Of a stretch of DNA of 64,000 nt, positions 1-8,200 are shown piece by piece. The stretch comes from Rickettsiales bacterium. Its GTDB lineage: Bacteria > Bacteroidota > Bacteroidia > Cytophagales > Cyclobacteriaceae. Positions within the stretch are counted from its first letter, which is position 1. Each line of letters opens with the position of its first letter. Both the position numbers and the translations under genes were made by a program. The stretch spans positions 118,876 through 182,875 of the forward strand of contig PBTY01000016.1 in the NCBI GenBank assembly GCA_002729235.1. Reading direction: 5' to 3'. Below the pieces are notes generated by a model, which did no database searches, had not been told where the DNA came from, and was given only the letters and a program-made list of their open reading frames with translations.

Positions 1-83
1 TCAAAGGCACTATTGGTGAGCTTAAATCAAAAACTGAAACTAAAGATTTAGAACACGCCATTGCAAAAATCCTGGAGCCATGA
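1..83 (+). CDS. C-terminal end of an ABC transporter ATP-binding protein, probably NosF-like (partial)
   Basis: An open frame runs from the window edge to the TGA at 81-83 and encodes only about 26 residues, ending in KDLEHAIAKILEP. The TGA overlaps the ATG of the following ABC permease (ATGA arrangement), which indicates translational coupling. ATPase genes coupled to a NosY-type permease in this way are usually nosF, which energises copper-site maturation of nitrous-oxide reductase. No Walker motif lies inside the window, so the assignment rests on the neighbour. It could equally be the ATPase of an unrelated ABC-2 exporter. Confidence 0.55.
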   Translation, partial: KGTIGELKSKTETKDLEHAIAKILEP

Positions 84-862
84 TTAAAATATTTAAATAT
101 AGTTTTTCGGATTTGATACGCAGTAGATGGAGCTTTATCTACTTAGCGTTCTATTTGTTACTAGGTTTTGTCTTGTTGTTTCTAAACAATGATCTATCTA
201 AGGGAATCATCACCTTAATGAACGTCATCGTTGTGCTCACACCTATGATCGGGACCATATTTGGCGTCATGTATTATTATAACTCCAGGGAGTTTACTGA
301 GTTGCTTCTAGCCCAACCTGTGAAGCGATCCGTGATATTACTTGGACAGTATTTAGGCATCTCTATCTCCCTGTCCTTGAGCTTGATTATTGGTTTGGGG
401 ATTCCGTTTCTGGCGTATGGGCTATTTCGATCTGGTGAGATCGTCAATTTCCTGCTTCTACTGATCAGCGGAACCTTTCTCACTTTCATTTTTGTAGCAT
501 TAGCCATTTGCATTGCCCTATTTAACTCCAACAAGATTAAGGGATTTGGCTATGCCATCCTGATGTGGTTATTTTTTGCTGTGATTTATGATGGCCTGAT
601 CCTCTTGTCCATGATGATTCTTGCTGATTATCCCCTAGACAATTATGCGTTGATTGCCAGCTTCCTGAATCCCATAGATCTGTCAAGGATTATGATTTTA
701 CTTAAATTGGATATCTCTGCCTTATTAGGCTATACCGGTGCCCTGTTCCAACAATTCTTTGGGACTCCTCTTGGACTAATTGCCTCCTGGAGTATGTTGA
801 TGCTTTGGACGATTTTTCCTACTGTATTGCTCATTCGTAAAGCACAAACCAAGAATTTTTGA
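80..862 (+). CDS. nosY: ABC-2 type permease, NosY-like
   Basis: This 260-residue protein has about six hydrophobic membrane segments and almost no soluble part, which is the size and layout of NosY permeases. The ABC-2 family signature region around residues 55-80 (GTIFGVMYYYNSREFTELLL) resembles NosY, where a tyrosine-rich stretch precedes 'LLLAQPVKR'. NosDFY is known to support assembly of the CuZ centre of periplasmic nitrous-oxide reductase. The gene overlaps the preceding ATPase by 4 bp and is followed after 58 bp by a truncated haemoglobin, a context typical of denitrification islands in Bacteroidota. nosZ and nosD would be expected to the left of the window. The call is inferred from family resemblance plus context. 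Confidence 0.7.
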   Translation: MIKIFKYSFSDLIRSRWSFIYLAFYLLLGFVLLFLNNDLSKGIITLMNVIVVLTPMIGTIFGVMYYYNSREFTELLLAQPVKRSVILLGQYLGISISLSLSLIIGLGIPFLAYGLFRSGEIVNFLLLLISGTFLTFIFVALAICIALFNSNKIKGFGYAILMWLFFAVIYDGLILLSMMILADYPLDNYALIASFLNPIDLSRIMILLKLDISALLGYTGALFQQFFGTPLGLIASWSMLMLWTIFPTVLLIRKAQTKNF

Positions 863-920
863 TCACCCAAAGGGCAAGCCCCATTCATTCCCATCAATAT
901 TCACCATTTCAGATACGCAA

Positions 921-1322
921 ATGACTAACCAATTAAAGGATATAAAATCAGAAAAGGATGTGAAACTGCTGATACATGGGTTTTATGATCGCGTACGCCA
1001 GCATCCGGAAATCAGCCACTTTTTCAATGAAACCATACAGGATTGGGACACTCACCTGGACAAGTTATCTAAGTTCTGGATGGCCAACCTGTTTGGACAA
1101 TCAGGGTTCACCGGCAATCCTATGAAAGCTCATATAGAAGTCGATCAAACTTTTGACAATCAAATCGAGCAAGCACACTTTGGCCATTGGCTACAACTGT
1201 GGTTCAGCACGATTGACTCTCTCTTCTCTGGTGATAAGGCGAATCTAGCCAAGGAGAGGGCGCGAAACATTGCCCATATCACCTTTATGAAGATTTATCA
1301 ATCAAGAAAAATAAACCATTAA
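921..1322 (+). CDS. group III truncated haemoglobin
   Basis: This 133-residue protein matches the group III truncated globin pattern. An N-terminal helix leads to HFFN (residues 33-36), followed by W42 and H45, FW (52-53) and GFTGNPMKAH (62-71). The likely proximal haem histidine is H86, in AHFGHWLQLW. Proteins of this class bind haem and handle O2 or NO in the cytoplasm. The position behind nosY and one base-pair boundary away from the cupin gene (stop 1320-1322, next ATG 1323) suggests co-transcription and a role in nitrosative stress or NO signalling. The cognate ligand is not readable from the sequence. Confidence 0.85.
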   Translation: MTNQLKDIKSEKDVKLLIHGFYDRVRQHPEISHFFNETIQDWDTHLDKLSKFWMANLFGQSGFTGNPMKAHIEVDQTFDNQIEQAHFGHWLQLWFSTIDSLFSGDKANLAKERARNIAHITFMKIYQSRKINH

Positions 1323-1652
1323 ATGATTATGGAAAAAGTGAAAGAATCTGTCGTTCACGACCTCAAAGAAATGATTTCTTATGCTGAAGGTGCGACCGTG
1401 AGTAAGGTCTTAACTAAAAACAAGCAGGGAAACACAACACTTTTTGCATTTGATAAGGGTCAGGGACTCAGTGAGCATACTGCTCCCTTCAATGCTATGG
1501 TGATCATTTTGGACGGTCAATGCAATGTGATCATCAACGGAGAGCTGCATCTGCTCGAAGAAGGACAGATGATCATTATGCCGGCCAATATTCCTCATGC
1601 ACTGGAATCGATCACATCCTTCAAAATGCTCTTAATCATGATCAAAGATTAA
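1323..1652 (+). CDS. small cupin-domain protein
   Basis: This 109-residue single-domain cupin carries the first motif around residues 46-65 (SEHTAPFNAMVIILDG) and the second around 82-93 (GQMIIMPANIPHAL). Two histidines, H48 and H93, are plausible metal ligands. Its start abuts the stop of the haemoglobin gene, with a second in-frame ATG at 1329. Small cupins of this type are often encoded in denitrification or nitrosative-stress gene sets, where they may act as sensors or small-molecule binders. The substrate is unknown. It probably forms one transcription unit with its neighbours from nosY to 3977. Confidence 0.8.
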   Translation: MIMEKVKESVVHDLKEMISYAEGATVSKVLTKNKQGNTTLFAFDKGQGLSEHTAPFNAMVIILDGQCNVIINGELHLLEEGQMIIMPANIPHALESITSFKMLLIMIKD

Positions 1653-1695
1653 ATTGTATGAACTCAACTCTTAAGTGTTAGCTCAGAAACATTAT

Positions 1696-2895
1696 ATGAA
1701 TTTATCCAGGAGTACCTATATCATCATTTTAAACCTCATTTTGGTAGGGATCATTGGATGTTTTCTGCGCTTCTATTTTTTGCATCCTGTAGCAGGTATA
1801 AACTATGGTTACGTACTTCACGCCCATTCACACCTGGCCTTTTTGGGTTGGGTCTTCATGGCACTTTATGTCTTGATTATTTATGCCTACTTACCCAGAG
1901 AAATCCAGAAAACTGGCACATTTAGCATACTGTTTATCCTTCTGCAATTAGCCAATTTGGGGATGCTTTTCACCTTTCCCTTCATGGGCTATGCACTATG
2001 GTCGATTTTGTTCTCCGCTATGCATGCAATCACGGCAATGGTTTTTGCTGGATTATTCATAAGAAAAGCTCGACTAGCATTACCTGAGAAACATCAATTA
2101 TCCTTTTTGTTTATAAAGTGGGGATTGATTCTTATGGTGATTTCCAACCTTGCTCCGTTTGCTTTGGGGCCTGTTTCGGCCATTAAGGGAAAGGGTGATT
2201 TATACTACCTCCTGATCTATTTTTACCTGCACTTTCAGTACAACGGCTGGTTTATCTTTGCAATTATTGGTTTGATCCTAAGGTTGCTCGAGCGATTTGA
2301 TGTGAATACCAATAATAGATTGATCAGAGCAGGTTTTAAGCTCAAACTTATAGCTGTATTTCCTGCCTACACTCTGTCCGCTTTGTGGACGGATCCTGAT
2401 GCTATATGGCAGCTGATTGCTGTCATGAGTGCAGTTATCCAATTAGCCGGAATAGTGTGCATTGGGTATTTTATAATCAGACATCAGGGGGTATTGCTGC
2501 AGCGCAAAGTCAATATGCTACAGATATTGTTTTGGGTAGGTCTCGTTTCATTAGCTGTACAACATTTACTGATGCTGCTATCAGCCATCCCAGCACTGGC
2601 CAACCTGGCCTTTACACGCAACATAGTGATTGCCTATCTACATTTGGTCTTACTGGGATTTGTCTCCGTGTGGTTGTTTTTCATTCTCCTGAAGACAGGT
2701 TCCTTACAACTTAGCAAAAGCTCCAGTCTTGGTCTGGGAGGATTTCTGACCGCCTTTGTTATCACTGAGTTAATATTGGTTTTTCAAGGATACATTCCTA
2801 ACAGTATTCAGTGGCTCTTCTACCTTGCGATCGTGCAGCTTGCTGGTTTTCTCAGCTTATTCTTCAACATGAAACTCATCAAACCAACATCATGA
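1696..2895 (+). CDS. polytopic membrane protein with conserved histidines, denitrification-linked
   Basis: This protein of about 399 residues has roughly 11-12 membrane helices. Histidine clusters lie at helix ends: HAHSHLAFLGW near residue 41, YLHFQYNGWF near residue 180, and YLHLVLLGF near residue 320. The first two resemble haem-ligating stretches of the haem-copper oxidase superfamily, but the complete binuclear-site pattern is not evident. I chose the ATG at 1696; a GTG at 1675 would add seven residues. It overlaps the next gene by 4 bp (ATGA at 2892-2895). Given its operon with nosY, haemoglobin and cupin genes, a role in NO or N2O metabolism is plausible but inferred. Confidence 0.65.
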   Translation: MNLSRSTYIIILNLILVGIIGCFLRFYFLHPVAGINYGYVLHAHSHLAFLGWVFMALYVLIIYAYLPREIQKTGTFSILFILLQLANLGMLFTFPFMGYALWSILFSAMHAITAMVFAGLFIRKARLALPEKHQLSFLFIKWGLILMVISNLAPFALGPVSAIKGKGDLYYLLIYFYLHFQYNGWFIFAIIGLILRLLERFDVNTNNRLIRAGFKLKLIAVFPAYTLSALWTDPDAIWQLIAVMSAVIQLAGIVCIGYFIIRHQGVLLQRKVNMLQILFWVGLVSLAVQHLLMLLSAIPALANLAFTRNIVIAYLHLVLLGFVSVWLFFILLKTGSLQLSKSSSLGLGGFLTAFVITELILVFQGYIPNSIQWLFYLAIVQLAGFLSLFFNMKLIKPTS

Positions 2896-3977
2896 AGGAA
2901 CCAATCGTCAATAAACTACCAATACTACTTCTAGTGGTGATGTCACTACTATCTGGCATATTCACCGGTTGGTTTCGGTTAGGTTTAGACCTGCCATTAG
3001 TCAGCACGGTATTTTTGGATCATGGAGCCATAATGACTGGCAGCTTTTTAGGCACTGTAATTCTGATCGAGAGAATTGTCGCATTAAAGCGTAAGTGGCT
3101 ATTCGCTTTTCCCATTGTGAATGTGTCTAGTCTGATTTTCTTCTATTCGGAACTGAACTCCTTAGCTTTCAGTTGCCTTATTATTGGATCTACAGGTCTA
3201 TTTTATGCCTTCTTTCTTATTAATAAGCAGCACTCCGATCTGCCACATCAAGTTATGTGGATAGGCGCAGGAGCCTGGTTTATCGGGAATGCTCATCTGT
3301 TTATTTTCCAACTGTATGCGCATTCAATACTCTGGTGGATGGCATTCTTACTGTTGACCATCGTTGGAGAGCGTTTAGAGCTTTCCAGATTCCTGCCCCT
3401 GAGTCAGTTCAAACGCTATTTGCTCGTTTTCTTCTTAGCTCTGTTTGTGATCTCATGTATAATACCCTTCCACCTGGGAGGTCAAATGCTCACTGGAGGT
3501 ACTATTATACTAATAGCCATCTGGCTGTTGGTATTCGATATGGTGCGTTACTCCATCAAAAAGCCTGGAATTCATCGTTTTTCTGCATTTACATTGATCT
3601 GTGGATATGTCTGGCTGGTTTTGAGTGGGTTATTTTACCTGCTCGATCCTACGGGAATAATAACCTATGATGCTTTGATTCATAGTTTCTTCTTAGGGTT
3701 TGTCTTTTCGATGATTTTCGCACACGCACCTATCATCTTACCTGGAGTGTTGAAGCTTGGATTCAAACCATATCATCGCATACTATATGTCTGGGTTATG
3801 CTCTTTGAGCTGTCATTGGGCATTCGCATCGTTGGTGGGATATTAACTATACCTGCGTGGAAACAATATGGAGGAATGGTGAACGGGTTAGTGATTTTGT
3901 TTTTTCTGGCAACTATGGTATTGATCACTCTATCAAAATTAATAAATAATCAAAGTACTTTTAAAACAGAAACTTAG
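2892..3977 (+). CDS. polytopic membrane protein, NnrS-like
   Basis: This 361-residue protein has about ten membrane helices. LDHGAIMTGSFLGTVILIER near the N-terminus and HSFFLGFVFSMIFAHAPIIL near residue 265 resemble the histidine-containing helices of NnrS, a haem/copper membrane protein induced under NO stress in denitrifiers. The chosen start, ATG 2892, overlaps the upstream stop, so the pair is translationally coupled. An open frame extends further upstream but would lie inside the preceding gene. The NnrS similarity is partial; an unrelated DUF-type membrane protein remains possible. It is the last gene of the + strand denitrification-like operon. Confidence 0.6.
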   Translation: MKEPIVNKLPILLLVVMSLLSGIFTGWFRLGLDLPLVSTVFLDHGAIMTGSFLGTVILIERIVALKRKWLFAFPIVNVSSLIFFYSELNSLAFSCLIIGSTGLFYAFFLINKQHSDLPHQVMWIGAGAWFIGNAHLFIFQLYAHSILWWMAFLLLTIVGERLELSRFLPLSQFKRYLLVFFLALFVISCIIPFHLGGQMLTGGTIILIAIWLLVFDMVRYSIKKPGIHRFSAFTLICGYVWLVLSGLFYLLDPTGIITYDALIHSFFLGFVFSMIFAHAPIILPGVLKLGFKPYHRILYVWVMLFELSLGIRIVGGILTIPAWKQYGGMVNGLVILFFLATMVLITLSKLINNQSTFKTET

Positions 3978-4005
3978 TTATCTCTGGTGGGTCCTGTTAA
4001 CCCCA

Positions 4006-4383
4006 TTAGAGTATCTTGCGAACAGAGGATTTATAACCGTCAAGCATATTTAAATCCATCATCTCCTAAGAATTGAATAGGCTAATGGATTCATGTTCTT
4101 CGCTCAATCGGAGATGAAATTTTCCCTCATCATTGTACTTAAATAAGTAAGTTACGATAAATACATGTTGGGCTCGGCAATACCGCTAAAACCCAGACAT
4201 CAATCAAATCAGATACCTCAACATGCAAACCAGTCTCTTTCAAAATCTCACGTATTAGGCAAGTTTCAAGAGACTCTAATTACAATCGTTCCCCAGGAAG
4301 CTCCCATTCTGATTGATTTCTTCTAATAACAGGATTTTTTTATTTATACTAATTACGCCTTTAATGGAGACTGGATACTTCAT
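4006..4383 (-). pseudogene. decayed NUDIX hydrolase
   Basis: On the minus strand, an ATG at 4383-4381 begins MKYPVSIKGVISINKKILLLE and then loses frame near 4318. In the shifted frame the sequence continues with SEWELPGERL, an in-frame TAA at 4282-4280, and a recognisable NUDIX box (G-x5-E-x7-RE-ILKETGL), in which the first residue of the usual EE pair is now K. A second frame change near 4160 leads to VTYLFKYNDEGKFHLRLSEE and a further in-frame stop before the terminal stop at 4008-4006. Two frameshifts and two stops show the gene is dead. Intact relatives hydrolyse nucleoside diphosphate derivatives. It fills most of the otherwise empty 3978-4534 stretch. Confidence 0.8.
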
Positions 4384-4534
4384 GACTACTTTAGGTTGAA
4401 GCCAAATATAGCAGTCCCACCAGCAATATTCACCCTTCCACCATCCTATCTTCCTACATCACAGGTTATTACTGAATGATTACACATAATGTTCTGTAAA
4501 TTGTCGCATGTTCAATAATATTTACCATAACGTT

Positions 4535-4702
4535 ATGAAAAATTTATTCAAAATTCTTATCCTTGTTGTTGTATCATCTTTTGTTCTTCCAGCTTGTACT
4601 TCTGATGATGATTTTACCGAAATTGTAGAATCTTCAGAATTGGATATAATGGCTACGGATGAAGGTGAAAAAGAAATTGTTAAGCCCGGATCGGGAAACT
4701 AA
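4535..4702 (+). CDS. small predicted lipoprotein, 55 residues
   Basis: MKNLFKILILVVV begins a signal peptide ending at a lipobox (VLPAC, Cys near residue 21). The mature part is only about 35 acidic residues, ending KPGSGN. I chose the ATG at 4535 because it starts directly at the signal peptide; an in-frame ATG at 4508 would add nine non-hydrophobic residues. No known domain is visible. It lies 61 bp upstream of the TPR protein start with a strong hairpin between them, so the two are probably co-transcribed. A secreted peptide or surface lipopeptide is possible, but no function can be assigned. Confidence 0.6.
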   Translation: MKNLFKILILVVVSSFVLPACTSDDDFTEIVESSELDIMATDEGEKEIVKPGSGN

Positions 4703-4726
4703 TAACAACCAGCGGTGAACCTTTAC

Positions 4727-4752
4727 AGAAGACGGGCCTATGCCTGTCTTCT
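4727..4752 (+). promoter_or_regulatory. strong hairpin just upstream of the TPR gene start
   Basis: AGAAGACGGGC pairs with GCCTGTCTTCT across a 4-nt loop, giving an 11-bp stem with one G-T style mismatch. It ends 11 nt before the ATG at 4764 and has no T tract, so it is not an ordinary terminator. It could mask ribosome entry, or stabilise or process the transcript between the small lipoprotein and the TPR gene. Confidence 0.5.
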
Positions 4753-4763
4753 ACATTACTCAA

Positions 4764-6023
4764 ATGAAAAAACTCCTCTTTATCACATTAATGATAACTG
4801 TGATTTCTGGCTCTTATGCGTCAGAAAAGGAGACTATTATTGAGTTTCATAATAAATGCTATGCACTTTTAGATACCAACTTAGATAGTGCAATTCTCCT
4901 AGCCAACAAAGCAGAATTATTAGCAAAACATGAAGAAGACTCTTATCTTCAAGCCCAATCGCTTTTCATAAAAGCATATGCTTACAGAATGAAAGATGAT
5001 CAGGGCAAATCCTTTATATCAAATCTCAAGGCTCTCGATTTAGTCACCAACTTAACTTCTGAAAAAGAAATTAAGCTACATCTTGAACTTCTAATTAATA
5101 CCAGTGAAATCCTGATGAATCACTTTGCGTATTTAGAAGCCATTCAGTATTTAGAAAAGGGAATTGAGTTAGCTAAACAATACAATATCCAGAACAGACT
5201 TCTCCTTCTACTCTACAACAAAGGCATATCTCTTAAATCGAATGGAAATCTTGAAGAAGCATTAGACACATTCAACGAAACCTTAACTCTAGCTTACGAA
5301 TTAAACGATGAGCTACGAATCCTAAGAAGTTTAAACCAAAAAGGTCTTACCCTGAAAGATTTAAAATCATATAAGTCTGCCAGAACTACCTACCATGAGA
5401 TGATAAATTTTCAACATTCCGAAAAGTATGAAAACAAATACAAGGGCCAAGCCTGGCACAATATTGCAGGAACATATGTTGGAGAAAATGACTTTGAACG
5501 AGCTAAAAATGCATACTTGAATGCTTTAAGCTACAAAATGAAGCGAAACAAATCAGAAGAATTATTCATCACCTATCAGGATCTTGCAGAAACTCTTCTT
5601 AAAATGAATCAAATAGAAGAGGCAAATCACTATGCTCAATTGTGCTTACCATTATATTCTGAAAGTAGCTTAGATCCAGACAACTACAAATTCTTCAACC
5701 TCATGTCTGAGATAGCTCATCAACGAAATGACTCAGAAGGAGTGAGAAAATACGCGAAGTTGTACTTTGAGGAAAATGAAAAGTTTCTCAACCAACAACG
5801 TGAAATTCTGGAAGTAAAAGACCGCTATAAAATGGAAGTCCTAACGGCAGGATTTTTCTCGGAACTACATGCCGATCAGAACATTTCCATCCTGGAGAAA
5901 GTCTTGTGGTCTATTGCTATTTTCTTTACCACAATACTATTCCTTACAAGAGCATACTCTTATATAAGAAAGCGCACCTTAAGTATCCAAATCAATCAGA
6001 TCAAGGATGAGGGTTCTGTCTAG
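4764..6023 (+). CDS. secreted/membrane TPR protein with C-terminal membrane anchor
   Basis: This 419-residue protein has a signal peptide (MKKLLFITLMITVISGSYAS), then a series of helical tetratricopeptide repeats from about residue 25 to 340. A transmembrane segment follows near residues 375-400 (WSIAIFFTTILFLTRAY), ending in a short basic cytoplasmic tail. This is the architecture of the sensor half of Bacteroidota TPR histidine kinases and TPR-LuxR regulators, but kinase and DNA-binding domains are missing. I chose ATG 4764; the open frame from 4740 would begin inside the upstream hairpin. It may be a stand-alone periplasmic scaffold or a receptor for the small lipoprotein encoded before it. 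Confidence 0.7.
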   Translation: MKKLLFITLMITVISGSYASEKETIIEFHNKCYALLDTNLDSAILLANKAELLAKHEEDSYLQAQSLFIKAYAYRMKDDQGKSFISNLKALDLVTNLTSEKEIKLHLELLINTSEILMNHFAYLEAIQYLEKGIELAKQYNIQNRLLLLLYNKGISLKSNGNLEEALDTFNETLTLAYELNDELRILRSLNQKGLTLKDLKSYKSARTTYHEMINFQHSEKYENKYKGQAWHNIAGTYVGENDFERAKNAYLNALSYKMKRNKSEELFITYQDLAETLLKMNQIEEANHYAQLCLPLYSESSLDPDNYKFFNLMSEIAHQRNDSEGVRKYAKLYFEENEKFLNQQREILEVKDRYKMEVLTAGFFSELHADQNISILEKVLWSIAIFFTTILFLTRAYSYIRKRTLSIQINQIKDEGSV

Positions 6024-6092
6024 TACAAGACGTAACCATTGTTACATTCAAAGTTTATATTCTGCCGTAACTTCGTTGATTAATATTGCGCT

Positions 6093-6494
6093 ATGATTGG
6101 ATTCTTAAGAAACATCTTCCTTCAGAAATGCCCGAGATGCAGAGAAGGAGAACTATTTGTAAGTGGAACTTATAATTTAAAATCGTTCACCAAAATGAAC
6201 GAGAAGTGCGACTGCTGCGGGCTGAAATATGAAATGGAACCTTCCTTTTTTTATGGAGCACTTTATGTCAGTTATGCCCTTCAAGTAGCTCTTTTCATTA
6301 CCATATTCGTTGCAATCACGGTATTGGCACCGGATGCTCCGGCTTCCTGGTACATCATTGGAGTAGTATTCTCCATTATTGTCTTCTTTCCGCTAGTAAT
6401 GCGCTTGAGCCGATCTATCTGGATTCATTTCTTTGTGAAATATGAACCCGGTCATAAAAAAAAGGTTAAACACGAACATGCTTCGCAAACGTAA
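6093..6494 (+). CDS. DUF983 zinc-ribbon membrane protein
   Basis: This 133-residue protein has an N-terminal ribbon of two CxxC knuckles (CPRC at residues 11-14 and CDCC at residues 37-40). The family hallmark EMEPSFFYGALYVSYALQV and two transmembrane segments follow. It has the length and layout of Bacteroidota DUF983 proteins. The C-terminus is basic and probably cytoplasmic. Function is unknown. It appears to be a single-gene unit, with a hairpin terminator at 6576-6606 after it. Confidence 0.85.
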   Translation: MIGFLRNIFLQKCPRCREGELFVSGTYNLKSFTKMNEKCDCCGLKYEMEPSFFYGALYVSYALQVALFITIFVAITVLAPDAPASWYIIGVVFSIIVFFPLVMRLSRSIWIHFFVKYEPGHKKKVKHEHASQT

Positions 6495-6575
6495 CTTTAG
6501 TTACGTCGCACCAAGGAACTTTTTCGTTAATTACATCAGAGAGACTACCCAAAATAGTTAGCTAGTTTATAATGG

Positions 6576-6606
6576 AATGGAGTGGTCAACGATCACTCCA
6601 TTTTTT
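6576..6606 (+). terminator. rho-independent terminator after the DUF983 gene
   Basis: AATGGAGTG and CACTCCATT pair across a 9-nt loop, followed by a T run. The structure lies within the possible 5' extension of the aminotransferase frame, which supports the later ATG at 6620 for that gene. Confidence 0.75.
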
Positions 6607-6619
6607 ACTTTTATTAGTA

Positions 6620-8023
6620 ATGAAAGCACCCCTCGACTCCTTAAGCACGTTCAATCAGTTTATTGAAAACCGATATCCTGGATTAGAGGATACCAAAGAG
6701 CTTGATACACTACGTGCATCAGATTACTGTCGATTAGATGAACAAAAGCATACCTATCTGGATTTTACAGGAGGTAATCTATACGGAACCAGTCAAATAG
6801 AACAACATCATCAGCTTCTTAAAGAAAGCATCTTAGGCAACCCACATTCACTTAACCCGTCTTCTCAGAGATCTTCAGAGCTAGTGGAGCAAGCAAGACA
6901 CCATTTACTAGCGTTTTTCAATGCCACAGATGATTACTTTCTGATCTTTACACCGAATGCGTCTGGTGCTTTAAAAATCATTGGTGAATCCTATCCATTT
7001 CACCGCAAAAGCCATTTCCTCCTCCCATTTGACAACCACAATTCGGTCAATGGAATACGTGAGTATGCTAAACATAATGGAGCAAGCTATAGCTATTCTC
7101 CTCTGAACTATGAGGATTTACGATTCAATGAAGAGCAGCTCTTACAGAACCTTCAGGGACATCAGGACAAAACAAACAAACTGTTTGCATACCCAGCACA
7201 GTCCAATGTATCAGGAGTTCAACATTCCTTAAAGTGGGTCAAAATAGCCCAGGATTATGGATGGGATGTACTATTGGACGCTTCGGCATTTGTCCCTACC
7301 AATCAATTGGATTTGAGCAATGTGAAGCCGGAGTTTGTGAGCATGTCCTTTTACAAAATGTTTGGCTACCCAACTGGAATGGGAGGATTGTTGATTAGAA
7401 AGGATGCCTTTAAAAAATTGACCAAACCCTGGTTTGCAGGCGGCACCGTGACTCTCGCTTCAGCAATGACTGATCGATTCTATCTAGCCGAAGATCATTC
7501 CAAATTTGAGGATGGCACCATCAACTATTTAGATATTCCAGCACTGGAAATTGGAATAAGACATCTGGAGAATGTAGGAATGGATACTATTCACCGACGA
7601 GTATCTATATTAACGAAAATACTCCTGGAACAACTACAGGCCATGAAGCATCCGAATGGTCAACCTATGATCAAACTCTTTGGTCCAACCAACACCGAGG
7701 CTAGAGGCGGAACAATCATATTTAATTTCCTCACTTCAGAGGGAGAAACTTTTCCTTATCTCAATGTAGAGAAAGAAGCCAATAAAAGAAATATCTCCTT
7801 AAGAACAGGATGCTTTTGCAATCCGGGAATTGATGAGATCAACAATCATTTGGAGACTGGAGAATTGGAGAACTTCTTTCAATCTTCTGAAAACACCAAC
7901 CTTCATGATATCACACAGCACCTTGACACCATGCGAGGTGCCGTGAGAATATCTGTTGGCTTGATCACCAATATCAAGGACATTTATAACCTATTGACGT
8001 TTGTCAAAGATTTTTCACACTAA
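6620..8023 (+). CDS. class V aminotransferase, molybdenum-cofactor-sulfurase-like
   Basis: This 467-residue PLP enzyme of the cysteine desulfurase fold has NPHS near residue 79. Its PLP lysine lies in SFYKMFGYPTGMGG (K near residue 249), and the C-terminal active-site loop is LRTGCFCNPG, with cysteines near residues 398 and 400. That combination is typical of the N-terminal domain of MOCS/ABA3 molybdenum cofactor sulfurases rather than IscS or SufS. The C-terminal MOSC domain is absent. It may move sulfur from cysteine to a metal cofactor or act on another amino acid. The start is placed after the terminator at 6576-6606. No molybdoenzyme genes lie nearby. Confidence 0.75.
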   Translation: MKAPLDSLSTFNQFIENRYPGLEDTKELDTLRASDYCRLDEQKHTYLDFTGGNLYGTSQIEQHHQLLKESILGNPHSLNPSSQRSSELVEQARHHLLAFFNATDDYFLIFTPNASGALKIIGESYPFHRKSHFLLPFDNHNSVNGIREYAKHNGASYSYSPLNYEDLRFNEEQLLQNLQGHQDKTNKLFAYPAQSNVSGVQHSLKWVKIAQDYGWDVLLDASAFVPTNQLDLSNVKPEFVSMSFYKMFGYPTGMGGLLIRKDAFKKLTKPWFAGGTVTLASAMTDRFYLAEDHSKFEDGTINYLDIPALEIGIRHLENVGMDTIHRRVSILTKILLEQLQAMKHPNGQPMIKLFGPTNTEARGGTIIFNFLTSEGETFPYLNVEKEANKRNISLRTGCFCNPGIDEINNHLETGELENFFQSSENTNLHDITQHLDTMRGAVRISVGLITNIKDIYNLLTFVKDFSH

Positions 8024-8038
8024 CAATAAATTCACAAA

Positions 8039-8200
8039 ATGGAACACAACATCCCTAAAGAAGAGTATGAAGCAATCCAGCAAATGATTGCCAGCAGCGA
8101 AAGTGTAGTCGGTATCGATGCGAAAAAAACGCACATCATTATCATCCACAAACTGCTCGAAATTGAGAAACGCTTAGATGCTCTAGAAAAGAAGCAATAA
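8039..8200 (+). CDS. 53-residue conserved small protein
   Basis: The ATG at 8039 lies 15 bp after the aminotransferase stop and opens a complete 53-residue frame with a predicted helical, charged product. VGIDAKKTHIIIIHKLLEIE is its most distinctive stretch, and the C-terminus is a short amphipathic coiled coil. Short proteins with this VGIDAKKTH motif are, as I recall, common in Bacteroidota. The role is unknown. The gene ends at 8200, exactly abutting the convergent oxidoreductase stop at 8201, so there is no room for a terminator between them. Confidence 0.7.
   Translation: MEHNIPKEEYEAIQQMIASSESVVGIDAKKTHIIIIHKLLEIEKRLDALEKKQ

Noticed and set aside
6572..6619. Alternative start of the aminotransferase in the open frame
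   Set aside because: The extension overlaps the terminator hairpin at 6576-6606 and would add a hydrophobic stretch not found in the family.
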